From CAYLUN01 sp964386865 (lineage in GTDB: Bacteria; Verrucomicrobiota; Kiritimatiellia; RFP12; UBA1067), in assembly GCA_964386865.1 (NCBI GenBank), contig CAYLUN010000118.1:1-14791 (forward strand): DNA of 14,791 nt, in the 5' to 3' direction. The position numbers were made by a program, and so were the translations under genes. Under the pieces are notes generated by a model that was not told the DNA's origin, did not search any database, and saw only the letters and a program-made list of their open reading frames with translations. Shown here piece after piece: positions 6,917-14,657 of the stretch. Position 1 is the first letter of the stretch. Every line of letters starts with the position of its first letter.

Positions 6917-7912
6917 ATGCGTACGCTCGTCGCTTTTGCTGCCGCTGCTTTTCTTGCGGGTTCCTCGGTCGCGGAGGAGGCGGTCAAGGTCGGGATCATC
7001 GGGCTGGATACCTCGCACGCCCTCGCGTTCACCAAGCTGGTCAACGCCGCTAACCCCGCCCCCGAGTATGCGGGCTTCCGTATTGTGGCGACCTACCCGC
7101 AGGGCAGCCGGGACATCCCGTCGAGCACGAACCGCGTGCCGGGCTACATTGAGACGGTCAAGCCGCAGGGCGTGGAGATCGTGGGCTCGATCGACGAGCT
7201 GCTGAAGAAGTGCGACGTCGTCCTGCTGGAGTCGAACGACGGGCGCGTGCATCTGGAGCAGGCGCTGCCTGTCTTCAAGTCCGGCAAGCGCGTGTTCATC
7301 GACAAGCCGCTCGCCGGCTCCCTGCCGCACGTGCTCGCGCTTTTTGACGCAGCGAAGAAATACAAGGTGCCGATGTTCTCCGCCTCGTCGCTGCGCTACA
7401 CGGTCAAGACGCAAGAGGTGCGCTCCGGCAAGCTCGGCAACGTGGTGGGCGTGGAGGCTTTTAGCCCGTGCTCGCTGGAGCCGACGCACCCGGACCTCTT
7501 CTGGTACGGCATCCACGGCGTGGAGACGCTCTTTACGCTGATGGGCACGGGGTGCGAGACCGTCGTGCGCGTCAGCACGCCCGGCACGGACGTGGCGCTC
7601 GGCACGTGGAAGGACGGGCGGGTCGGCTCCTTCCGGGGCAACCGCGCCAGCGGCGGCAAGTACGGCGCGAGCGTGTTCATGGAGAAGGGTATGCAGACGG
7701 TCGACGACTTCAAGGGCTACGACCTGCTCCTGGTCGAGATCCTGAAGTTCTTCAAGACCGGCGTCGCGCCGGTCGCTCCGGAGGAGACCATCGAGATGTT
7801 CGCCTTCATGGAGGCGGCGGACGAGAGCAAGCGGAGCGGCGGCGCGCCTGTCAGCCTCGCCGCCGTGCTCGCCAAGGCCCGCGCCGAAGCCGCCAAAATC
7901 CCGCTGGAGTAG
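6917..7912 (+). CDS. Exported Gfo/Idh/MocA-family oxidoreductase
   Basis: A 331-aa NAD(P)-dependent sugar oxidoreductase-like protein. An N-terminal signal peptide (probable cleavage near Ala19) precedes the Rossmann fold. The nucleotide-binding turn is GIIGLDTSH (26-34), a variant of the usual GxGxxG. The EKP-type lysine motif appears as DKP with Lys130, and a probable catalytic His200 lies in YGIHGVET. The C-terminal part is the usual alpha/beta dimerisation domain. The start at 6917 is preferred over the longer open frame because AGAAAGG lies 9 bases upstream and the signal peptide begins there. The next gene, a DUF1080 protein, starts 3 bases after the stop. Exported members of this superfamily hold a tightly bound cofactor or receive one after folded export; no twin-arginine motif is visible here. 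The substrate is unknown; a pyranoside oxidised at C3 is an inference from the neighbour. Confidence 0.88.
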   Translation: MRTLVAFAAAAFLAGSSVAEEAVKVGIIGLDTSHALAFTKLVNAANPAPEYAGFRIVATYPQGSRDIPSSTNRVPGYIETVKPQGVEIVGSIDELLKKCDVVLLESNDGRVHLEQALPVFKSGKRVFIDKPLAGSLPHVLALFDAAKKYKVPMFSASSLRYTVKTQEVRSGKLGNVVGVEAFSPCSLEPTHPDLFWYGIHGVETLFTLMGTGCETVVRVSTPGTDVALGTWKDGRVGSFRGNRASGGKYGASVFMEKGMQTVDDFKGYDLLLVEILKFFKTGVAPVAPEETIEMFAFMEAADESKRSGGAPVSLAAVLAKARAEAAKIPLE

Positions 7913-7915
7913 CCT

Positions 7916-8578
7916 GTGTCCACACCATCTATGAGAACCTGTTTACTTGTTGTCGCGCTGGCGGCGTCAGCTGCGCTCGCCGAGCCGCGCGCGCTGTTCA
8001 ACGGCAAAGACCTGTCTGGGTGGAGAGTCGCGCCGTTCGACGCGGGCGGCGCGGTCAACGCGATTTCCAACGGAATCGTGGAATGCGGCGTCGGCAACCC
8101 GTTTACGGGCCTCGTCTACACCAACACGCCGCTGACGATGAACTACGAACTCTCGCTGGAGGCGATGCGCGTGGAGGGCTCGGACTTTTTCGTCGCGCTA
8201 ACGATCCCGGTGCTCACGAACTATTGCACCGTGATCGTCGGCGGCTGGGGCGGGGGGCTCTGCGGCGTCTCCTCCGTGGACTACCTCGACGCCTCCGAGA
8301 ACCAGTGGTCGGAGAGCCTGAACCTGCTGAACGATCGCTGGTACCGCCTGCGCGTACGCGTCACGCCGGGGGTTTTGCAGGTCTTTTTGAACGACACGCT
8401 CTACGGCGCGCGCATCGAGTACCTCGACTCGGGGCGCCTTAGCCTGCGCTTCGGCGACATCGACAAGACGGTGCCGCTTGGCCTCGCCACCTACTGCACC
8501 CGCGCCTGGTGGCGCAACTTCACGGTCACGCCGGTCACGGAGCTGACGAACGACGACCGGCCGATTATGGAGCAGTGA
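7916..8578 (+). CDS. Exported DUF1080 / 3-keto-disaccharide hydrolase-like protein
   Basis: A 220-aa protein consisting of a signal peptide (cleavage near Ala22) and one DUF1080 domain, a concanavalin-like beta sandwich recognised by its opening ALFNGKDLSGW (26-36). Members of this family have been shown to cleave 3-keto glycosides and are now often called 3-keto-disaccharide hydrolases; many others are uncharacterised, and I cannot assign catalytic residues here. The GTG at 7916 is taken as the start because GGAG at 7906-7909 sits 6 bases before it. The in-frame ATG at 7931 gives a more compact signal peptide (MRTCLLVV) but has no Shine-Dalgarno at a proper distance. Only 3 bases separate it from the Gfo/Idh gene, so the two are surely co-transcribed and probably coupled. 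Confidence 0.85.
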   Translation: MSTPSMRTCLLVVALAASAALAEPRALFNGKDLSGWRVAPFDAGGAVNAISNGIVECGVGNPFTGLVYTNTPLTMNYELSLEAMRVEGSDFFVALTIPVLTNYCTVIVGGWGGGLCGVSSVDYLDASENQWSESLNLLNDRWYRLRVRVTPGVLQVFLNDTLYGARIEYLDSGRLSLRFGDIDKTVPLGLATYCTRAWWRNFTVTPVTELTNDDRPIMEQ

Positions 8579-8727
8579 GCCCGATACGACAGTCAGCGGC
8601 GCCGCCGCCGAACACGACCACATCGTCCAGGCGAGGAAAAGGACGGACGTGTTAGGGCGAGCGGAGCTGGCGCGGTGAGAGGTCGTGGAGTAGGTCACCT
8701 CTTGCCGCCGAGCGTCATGATCTCCGG

Positions 8728-8750
8728 CCGCTCGTCGTGGCGGTTTTGTT
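8728..8750 (+). terminator. Weak terminator-like hairpin between convergent genes
   Basis: CCGC at 8728-8731 can pair with GCGG at 8740-8743, followed directly by TTTTGTT at 8744-8750. The stem is only 4 bp with an 8-base loop, so this is a tentative end for the plus-strand transcript. It sits where the plus-strand DUF1080 gene converges with the minus-strand membrane protein. The rest of the gap, 8579-8727, shows nothing I recognise. Confidence 0.25.
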
Positions 8751-9461
8751 CTACCGCTGTTCGCCGAGCGCGGCCGACGAGGCGGAAGGAAACAGGCAGG
8801 CACCCCAGAAAACAAACAAATAGCCGAAAAGCTCCAGACCTTCCTGCATGGCGTTCTTAAACAAGACGACAGCTTCCGGCGAGAGCACTCCCCGCCAGAT
8901 CAGGTGCCCGCTGCAAAGCGTGCGGCTGAGAAGCAGAACGACGATCAGCCCAAAGGAGAAGAACAGGTGGGAGCGCGTTCCGATGAGCCGGCAGAGGGGC
9001 GCTTTAACCGGGGCTTGAAAGAGCAGGGGATGGGCACCGGCAAAGATGGCTGTGGCGAGCGTCAGCCAGCGCCAGAAGCCCCGGTAGAACACGGTGTCAA
9101 AGAAGCAGTCCAACTCGCGGATGAACAAGCATGCAAAGAAGCCGCACATCAGGGTCAGCAACCCCTTGCTCTCAGGATGACGCCGCGCTTTGAAGCCTAA
9201 CAGAATGGTCGTCGCAAGGACGAGAAGCTCTTGGCTCAGTTCGGTCAGGGAGAACTCTGTGACTCTGTTCCTAAACACGAGGAGATCGAGCGCCAGAAAC
9301 AGAGGAACCATCAGTACGGTCACCGAGAGGGCTGTGAATTCGGCGACCGCGGAGCGTATCTTCTTTTCGTCGCAGAACGAATGAAGGGCTGCGAAGATTT
9401 GTGCCGCGTTGACGAAGTCTATCCTGCCCCATTGGGCGAAAACCCTGTTCACAATTTGCAT
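8751..9461 (-). CDS. Six-helix inner-membrane protein of unknown function
   Basis: A 236-aa integral membrane protein. Hydrophobic segments lie at about 43-64, 76-91, 101-118, 130-148, 165-180 and 208-224. Recognisable features are FIRELDCFFD (113-122) at the end of helix 3 and KNAMQEGLELFGY (202-214) leading into the last helix. I recall similar RELD...F and EGLELxGY patterns in uncharacterised membrane proteins of other bacteria, but I know no function. The ATG at 9461 is chosen because it begins a protein-like N-terminus. The frame is open far upstream only because it runs into a frameshifted glycosidase remnant, so a fused protein is not credible. No Shine-Dalgarno is evident. An 18-bp palindrome lies about 40 bases upstream and may control it. 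Confidence 0.72.
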   Translation of the reverse strand: MQIVNRVFAQWGRIDFVNAAQIFAALHSFCDEKKIRSAVAEFTALSVTVLMVPLFLALDLLVFRNRVTEFSLTELSQELLVLATTILLGFKARRHPESKGLLTLMCGFFACLFIRELDCFFDTVFYRGFWRWLTLATAIFAGAHPLLFQAPVKAPLCRLIGTRSHLFFSFGLIVVLLLSRTLCSGHLIWRGVLSPEAVVLFKNAMQEGLELFGYLFVFWGACLFPSASSAALGEQR

Positions 9462-9502
9462 GATAGGCAGAGTAGCAGACGGCCGCCGTAGAATCAACCA
9501 AA

Positions 9503-9520
9503 CATTACAACTTTGTAATG
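9503..9520. promoter_or_regulatory. 18-bp palindrome, possible operator
   Basis: CATTACAA, two bases (CT), TTGTAATG form a perfect 8+8 dyad. It is AT-rich within GC-rich surroundings, 41 bases upstream of the membrane-protein start at 9461 and just beyond the end of the broken glycosidase. Position and symmetry suggest a repressor site for the minus-strand gene. No regulator gene is in the window. It could equally be a chance hairpin. Confidence 0.45.
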
Positions 9521-9556
9521 ATTCGGCTGCGCACCACTGCCAAACTTGGGCGCGCC

Positions 9557-10675
9557 TCAGCGCGCAAGGCGCAAGGCGCCCACGATGTTGCCGTTCTGCG
9601 GCGTGCCCGGCACGGTGCCGCCCGCGTTGCTGTGCAGGCTCCACTCGGTGTCGTACTGGATCGCGGCTGGGGTTGTAGCGCCGCAACAGCGCGTTCATTT
9701 GCAGCATCGCATCGAGCAGGCGGTAGTTTTCGCCCGCCGCCACCGCCTCCAGCGAATTCTTCTGGGCGTCGATGAAGGAATACCAGTGCCCGCACACGAA
9801 GTCGTAATGGCCCGCGCCAGCCGCGAGAAGGTAGTTGCCCCAGTGAAGGTCGGCGTACTGGATGCCGATGCCGATCTGCCCATCGGGATGCACCGCGCGG
9901 ATCGCGCTCCCCACGGCTTTGAGGTGCGCCACATAGTCGTCGGGCGACGTGAACGCCGGCTTGCCCCACGGCTCGTTGCTGACTTCCCAGTGCCGGAACG
10001 CGTAGCCTTTGTCGCGGGCGTGCTTCACGCCGCGCGCCCACGCCTCGGGAGGCAGCTTGGTGGAGGCGCCCTGCGTCTCGAACTCCAGCACGGAGCCGTC
10101 CTGCGGAATGCAACAGCGCGCGAGCACCTGCACGATCTTGTCGATGCCTTGTTCCAGCGGGTAAGTCTCGTCGCCCACCGCATAGAAGCGCGTGAACGGC
10201 AGGCGCAGGGCGCGTATGGCGTCCTCCTGCGAGGCGGTCATGCGGTACTCGCCCGCGCGGTCATAGGGAAGCCCCATATAGCCGGACGCGCGGTGGAAGG
10301 AGACGCCGCCCGCGAGACGCGTGGCGCGGCGAACGGGCTTGTCGGCGTGGATCGTGACGTCTTGGCGTAGAACGAGATCGCGTAGGTGCGGTTCGACCGC
10401 ACGGGGATGAGGTTGTCGCGCACGGCGGTGACGATGTAGCCCTTCGCGCCCTGCGGGTGCAGGATGCGCAGCGAGCGCTTGCCGGAGTGCGCCACGGCCT
10501 CGTCGACCGCGAAGTCCCTCCGGTCGCGTGCGGCATCATGGCCCCACATCTGCCAGCCGGGCGGAAGGCCGTTGGCCGGATCGTCCTCGAAGCCGCCGTT
10601 GCGGAGGCGGGTCTCCGCGCCTGCGGCCCCCAGCGCCGCGAAGGCGAGCACCGTGATCAGTCTTGCAAGCTGCAT
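9557..10675 (-). pseudogene. Broken exported CBM + clan GH-A-like glycosidase
   Basis: The ATG at 10675 opens a signal peptide (cleavage near Ala20) and a carbohydrate-binding-like domain (NGGFE at 26-30, then an SGKRSLRI strand). After residue 106, near 10355-10362, the reading moves to another frame, consistent with one lost base. About 228 residues of a TIM-barrel glycosidase follow, including WEVSNEPWG; its probable acid/base Glu codon is at 9972-9974. At the four-base run at 9669-9672 (CCCC on the minus strand) the frame shifts again, consistent with one extra base. The third frame reads AAIQYDTEW, with the probable nucleophile Glu codon at 9644-9646, and then stops at TGA 9557-9559. That is only about 30 residues after the seventh strand, so the last barrel strand and any C-terminal domain are missing. 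The NEP and TEW pair is typical of clan GH-A; GH39 or a GH5-like family is possible. The shifts may be decay or sequencing error; the missing end favours decay. Confidence 0.8.
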
Positions 10676-10788
10676 AGTGGGCGTTCCGTTACTTGCCGAC
10701 GCGAATTCAGTTTGACTCGCCAGTGAATCGCCGTCAACCGTCAATTGCCGGATTCCCGCGTTTACTGCGAGGCCATCCGCCAATCCCA

Positions 10789-13700
10789 TCAGAGCGGTTC
10801 CAGGGTGAGGCGCCAGGAGTAGGTGCCGGAGGGTTTAATGATGAAAGCGTCGTGTACAGGCAGGCCCCAGCTGTTGTCGCCGCCCACGCCCATCTGGAGA
10901 TGGTCGAGGTTAACGGTCAGCAGGTCGTGCATCGGCAGTTCGGCCGTATGCTTGGCGGCCTCGAGGTCGGCCTGCGTGTAGGGCCAGGCCGAGACCATGA
11001 GCGGCTGGCCGTCGGCGAAGGCGCGCACGCCGCCGCCCGCACGCTTGAATTCGATCCAGCGCACGCCGCAGCGGTTGGCGTTCTCCTGCGGCCGCACGTA
11101 GGCCGTCGCGAACTCGCCGACCGGTAACGTGTGGAGGCCGAGCCAGGCCGCGTCCTGCCGGTCCCAGTAGTTTTCGGCCGGGCCCTTGCCGAACCAGCGG
11201 ATCGCGGTGTGTCTGCCGGCAAAAGCGGCCTGGAGTCCGACCTTCGGCACGAGGGGCAGCGGCCTGCCGTCCGTGCCGGGCTTGAACGCGACCGACGCCT
11301 CGAGGTCGATACGCCCGTCCGCATAACACCGGGCCGTGAGGCGCGCCGTGCTGGCGCCGGCGGCGAGCGCGTAGTCGGCGGTGACCTCGCCCGGCTTGTC
11401 GGGGCTGGCCGCGAGCGAGGTGAGCGCCGCGCGGGAGGCGGCCTCCTGCCAGAGCTTGTACTTCTGGTCGAACTTGCCTCCGACGTCGTTGTCCGTCGGC
11501 GCGCGCCAGAAGCTGAAGGCGAGCGGCGCCGCGAGGAGTTCGCGGCCTTTGACCTGCCAACTCGTGAGGCGGCCGTCCGCGCCGGAGAAGGTGAACGAAC
11601 AGCCGTCGCCCGCAACGCGGATAGCGGCGCCGTCCTTGGACACGGTCGGCGGCTTGCCGGCAACGGCGGGCGGCGCGGCGGGCGGCGGAAGGTCGCCGAG
11701 GGTGAGCTGATCCCAGGCGACGACGTGGCTCGCATCGGCCCAGGCCGTGGGCTGCTTGAGGGCGAAGGTCAGCCGCAGCGTGGTGCAGGCGCGGCCGCCG
11801 GGGGTTAGCGCGTCGGCGATGGGCAGGCGGAGCTCGCGGGCCTCGCGGGCCGGGATGTCGCAGTCGGCCGTGCCCTCGCGGACGAGCGCGCCGTCGCGCT
11901 CCAGGCGCCAGGCGAGGCTGTAGATGCCGGCGCCGAGCACCTCGTGCATGTTGGTGACGAGGACCGCATCGGGCGCGGAGCCTGCGGAGACGCGCAGCGG
12001 CTGCTGGGTTTTCGCGGCTTGCCAGTAGTGCGGGTGCGGGTTGCGCTCGGGGCCGACGAGGCCGTTGCAGCAGAAGTTGTTGTTGTTTGGCTGGTCGCCG
12101 AAGTCGCCGCCGTAGGCCAGAATGCGCGTGCCGTTGGGCTGCGTTTTCCAAAGGCCTTGGTCAACCCAGTCCCAGATGAAGCCGCCGATGAGCAGGGGGT
12201 TGGACTCGATCAGATCCCAGTACTCTTGAAAGTTGCCGAGGCTGTTGCCCATGGCGTGGCAGTACTCGTTCATGAGGAAAGGCTTGCCGGATGGGTAGGC
12301 GCCATGCTGAGCGGTCAGGGATTTCTCGCCTCGCTCTCCCTTGCGAACGGCTTTGCCCTGGAGGTGCTGCCTGAGCCACTCGGGCGTGGGGTAGGTCTGA
12401 CTATCGACATCGGCGGCCACATTCATGTCCGCGTACTGGATGGGGCGCTTCTGAGGGTCGGCCGCGCGGATCGCGTCGCGCATGGCCGTGAAGGCCGTCC
12501 CGTAGCCCGCCTCATTGCCGAGTGACCACAGCGCGACGCAGGCGTGGCCGCGGTCGCGCAGCGCCATGCGCTCGCCGCGCGCGACAGTGGCGGCTCGCCA
12601 CTCGGGCAGGTCGCCGGGCAGGACGCGCTTGTGGTAGCTGAGGCCGTGGCTCTCGACGTTCGCCTCGTCGCAGACGTAGAGGCCGAGCCGGTCGCAGGCC
12701 TCGTAGAAGCGCGGGTCGAAGGGGTAGTGCGCGGCGCGAACGAAATTGAAGTTTGCCTGCTTGATCAGGCGGAGGTCCTGCTCGATCAGCGCGCGGTTCT
12801 GCACGTAACCTGCGGCGGGGTCGGCCTCGTGTCGGTTGACGCCCTTGATCTTGATCGGGCGGCCGTTGACCGCGAATTCGCCGTTGCGCAGGCCGAGGGC
12901 GCGGAATCCGATCACGCGCTTGCGGACGTCGACCACGCGGCCCTGCCGCTTGAGGACGAAGAGCGCGGTGTAGAGGTTCGGCGTCTCGGCGCACCAGAGG
13001 AGTGGCCTGGCGACGGCGAGGGGGCTGAGCGACACGGCGGCGAAACCCGTGGCGCAGGCGGGCAGGTCGCGCGAGGCCGCGCCCTCCAGCGCCACGGGGC
13101 AGCCCTGCGGGTCGAACAGCTCGACGCCGAGCGAGAGGTCGCCTGCGGGAACGTCGCGCGTGGCGCGCAGCGTGACTTCGGTTGCGAGCGTGGCGTCGCG
13201 GAAGGCGGCGTCGGGCTCGGCGCGGGCGTAGACGTCCCACAGCGCCGCGTCGGGCGTGGTGTAGAGGAACACGTCGCGGAAGATGCCGCTGAGGCGCCAG
13301 AAGTCCTGGTCTTCCAGATACGAGGCGTCGCTGTACTTGTAGACCTCGACGGCGAGCAGGTTTTCGCCGGGCGTCACGAGGTCGGTCACGTCGAACTCCG
13401 AGGGCAGGCGCGCGTCTTCGGCGTAGCCGGCCTGAACGCCGTTGACCCAGACGTAGTAAGCCGAGCTGACGCCGCCGACGTGCAGGATCACGCGGCGGCC
13501 CTGCCACGTGTCGGGCGCGGTGAAGGTGCGACGGTAGGAGCCGACGGGGTTGCGCTCGCCGAAGGTTGTGTACTCCTTCGGCGGCTCGCCCATCACGCGG
13601 GGCGGGTCGGCCTTAAACGGGTAGGTGTAGTTGACGTAGAGCGGGGTGCCATGGCCGTGCAGTTCCCAGCACGAGGGCACGGGGATCGTTTGCCACGCGG

Positions 13701-13977
13701 ACGCGTCGAAGCCTGGCTTGTAGAAGTCGGCCGGCCGCGAGGCGGGGTCGGGCGAGAAGCGGAACGCCCACGGGCCGCTGAGGCAGACCAGTCCTGGCGC
13801 GGACTCGTAGGACGAGGCGAGGGCCGAGGCGGTGTCGGGGCAGGGCCAAGTCTGGGCGCGCATGGGCAGGCGGTTGATCTCGAAGACCGCCGCGTCCTGC
13901 CACGGCTCGGCCGGGGTGTCGGCATGCGCGAGGGTCAGGGCGAGGAGCGCGAGGGGCGCGGCGCGGCGGGTCGTCAT
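10789..13977 (-). CDS. Exported LacZ-type GH2 beta-galactosidase
   Basis: A 1062-aa glycoside hydrolase family 2 enzyme with the five-domain plan of E. coli LacZ (1023 aa): jelly-roll sugar-binding domain (about 60-240), immunoglobulin-like domain (250-355), TIM barrel (360-655), a second Ig-like domain (665-765) and the beta-galactosidase small-chain domain (785-1060). The acid/base is Glu489 in SLGNEAGYG and the nucleophile Glu571 in MNEYCHAMGNS. GVNRHE (379-384), FIWDWVDQGLW (600-610) and the late NSWG Trp (1037) are also LacZ-like. Unlike LacZ it has a signal peptide, probably cleaved after AHA at residue 19, so it should act outside the cytoplasm. The start at 13977 has AAAGGA (13992-13987) 9 bases upstream; the open frame further up is not credible coding. 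The glycosidase remnant follows on the same strand after 113 bases. Aglycone and linkage preference cannot be read. Confidence 0.93.
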   Translation of the reverse strand: MTTRRAAPLALLALTLAHADTPAEPWQDAAVFEINRLPMRAQTWPCPDTASALASSYESAPGLVCLSGPWAFRFSPDPASRPADFYKPGFDASAWQTIPVPSCWELHGHGTPLYVNYTYPFKADPPRVMGEPPKEYTTFGERNPVGSYRRTFTAPDTWQGRRVILHVGGVSSAYYVWVNGVQAGYAEDARLPSEFDVTDLVTPGENLLAVEVYKYSDASYLEDQDFWRLSGIFRDVFLYTTPDAALWDVYARAEPDAAFRDATLATEVTLRATRDVPAGDLSLGVELFDPQGCPVALEGAASRDLPACATGFAAVSLSPLAVARPLLWCAETPNLYTALFVLKRQGRVVDVRKRVIGFRALGLRNGEFAVNGRPIKIKGVNRHEADPAAGYVQNRALIEQDLRLIKQANFNFVRAAHYPFDPRFYEACDRLGLYVCDEANVESHGLSYHKRVLPGDLPEWRAATVARGERMALRDRGHACVALWSLGNEAGYGTAFTAMRDAIRAADPQKRPIQYADMNVAADVDSQTYPTPEWLRQHLQGKAVRKGERGEKSLTAQHGAYPSGKPFLMNEYCHAMGNSLGNFQEYWDLIESNPLLIGGFIWDWVDQGLWKTQPNGTRILAYGGDFGDQPNNNNFCCNGLVGPERNPHPHYWQAAKTQQPLRVSAGSAPDAVLVTNMHEVLGAGIYSLAWRLERDGALVREGTADCDIPAREARELRLPIADALTPGGRACTTLRLTFALKQPTAWADASHVVAWDQLTLGDLPPPAAPPAVAGKPPTVSKDGAAIRVAGDGCSFTFSGADGRLTSWQVKGRELLAAPLAFSFWRAPTDNDVGGKFDQKYKLWQEAASRAALTSLAASPDKPGEVTADYALAAGASTARLTARCYADGRIDLEASVAFKPGTDGRPLPLVPKVGLQAAFAGRHTAIRWFGKGPAENYWDRQDAAWLGLHTLPVGEFATAYVRPQENANRCGVRWIEFKRAGGGVRAFADGQPLMVSAWPYTQADLEAAKHTAELPMHDLLTVNLDHLQMGVGGDNSWGLPVHDAFIIKPSGTYSWRLTLEPL

Positions 13978-14384
13978 GGGGTTCGGTCCTTTCGGTTGTC
14001 GTAGCCACTTCTCATGTGATGCGGATTCGTCGCAAGGCCGTGGCGGGCAACAAGCCCTGTGCCGCTCGTAATGAGAGGCCGAGGCGCTGGTTGCTTGAAC
14101 TAACTTACGAGTAGAGCAATATGCATCGCAAGTAAATAGGAAGCCGCAACGACTAGCACCGCGTGAGCGACCACAAACGAGGATGCATTTCGAACTTAGC
14201 CCATGGCAGACCAAGAAACCCGAAACGAAGAAAAGTGCATCCCAGTAAAGGGCCGTGGCTAATTTTATGTGGGTTTTTCATGATGCACATTGTTCTTAGG
14301 CGCCCTTTCTTCATGCTCTGCTTATCCTCCAACGTCGGCCACCATGCGCGGTATCCCGTTGCATGGGTGGCCATGTTGTGCCGC
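13978..14384. other. 407-base intergenic stretch without a recognised gene
   Basis: Beyond the Shine-Dalgarno of the GH2 gene (13987-13992) I see no gene. Open frames here are short, compositionally odd and resemble no family. Base composition falls compared with the rest of the window: 26 of 60 bases are G or C at 14221-14280 by hand count. GGATGCA near 14181 and TGCATCC near 14236 form a 7-bp inverted repeat about 50 bases apart. A promoter for the GH2 gene should lie near the left end, but I cannot identify one. Confidence 0.6.
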
Positions 14385-14657
14385 TCACGTCTTGAACAAG
14401 TCGGAATGGGTTCCCATTCGCTCGAAGACAAGGTGCTCTCCGTCGATCCTGTAGACGAGAGCCCAGTCCGATTCGATATGGCAATCGCGTCGGCCGACTA
14501 GATTGCCGAGCAGCTTGTGATCCCGATGAATAGGGTCAAGGGGTTTGCCGGAGATCAGCGATAGGACAAGAATCTTGAACTTCTCCATATTCTTGCCTCG
14601 TCGGACGCACCGCCTGGTGTCCTTCTCGAACTGCTTCGTGTAGACGGGCTTGTACAT
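14385..14657 (-). CDS. yafQ: YafQ-family toxin (type II toxin-antitoxin mRNA interferase)
   Basis: A 90-aa RelE/ParE-superfamily toxin close to E. coli YafQ, a ribosome-dependent endoribonuclease that blocks translation. E. coli YafQ residues His50, His63, Asp67, Trp68 and His87 all have counterparts at a constant offset of three: His47, His60, Asp64, Trp65 and His84, in DHKLLG, CHIESDW and ERMGTHSDLF. The toxin should therefore be active. The ATG at 14657 is chosen: it shares its A with the antitoxin TGA stop (TGATG), the usual coupling in such pairs. A TTG codon directly before it is an unlikely start. Confidence 0.92.
   Translation of the reverse strand: MYKPVYTKQFEKDTRRCVRRGKNMEKFKILVLSLISGKPLDPIHRDHKLLGNLVGRRDCHIESDWALVYRIDGEHLVFERMGTHSDLFKT

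Noticed and set aside
8690..8750. Minus-strand tail reading RHDERPEIMTLGGKR then stop, as a gene remnant
   Set aside because: Too short, with no upstream continuation of the frame that looks coding and no family I recognise.
8751..10277. A single 508-codon protein joining a glycosidase to a membrane domain
   Set aside because: The middle (about 9465-9670) is nonsense in this frame, while another frame continues the glycosidase with YDTEW. Two separate genes with a frameshift explain it better.
12544..14004. 486-codon plus-strand open frame opposite the GH2 gene
   Set aside because: Antisense shadow of a well-supported LacZ-type enzyme, with no domain or motif.
14041..14115. Possible integron attC site beside the toxin-antitoxin module
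   Set aside because: GGGCAACAAGCCC and nearby GTT-containing sequence hinted at core sites, but no proper RYYYAAC/GTTRRRY pair with symmetric inner boxes could be found.
14163..14501. 112-codon plus-strand open frame near the right edge
   Set aside because: It runs antisense into the YafQ toxin gene and has no protein-like features.
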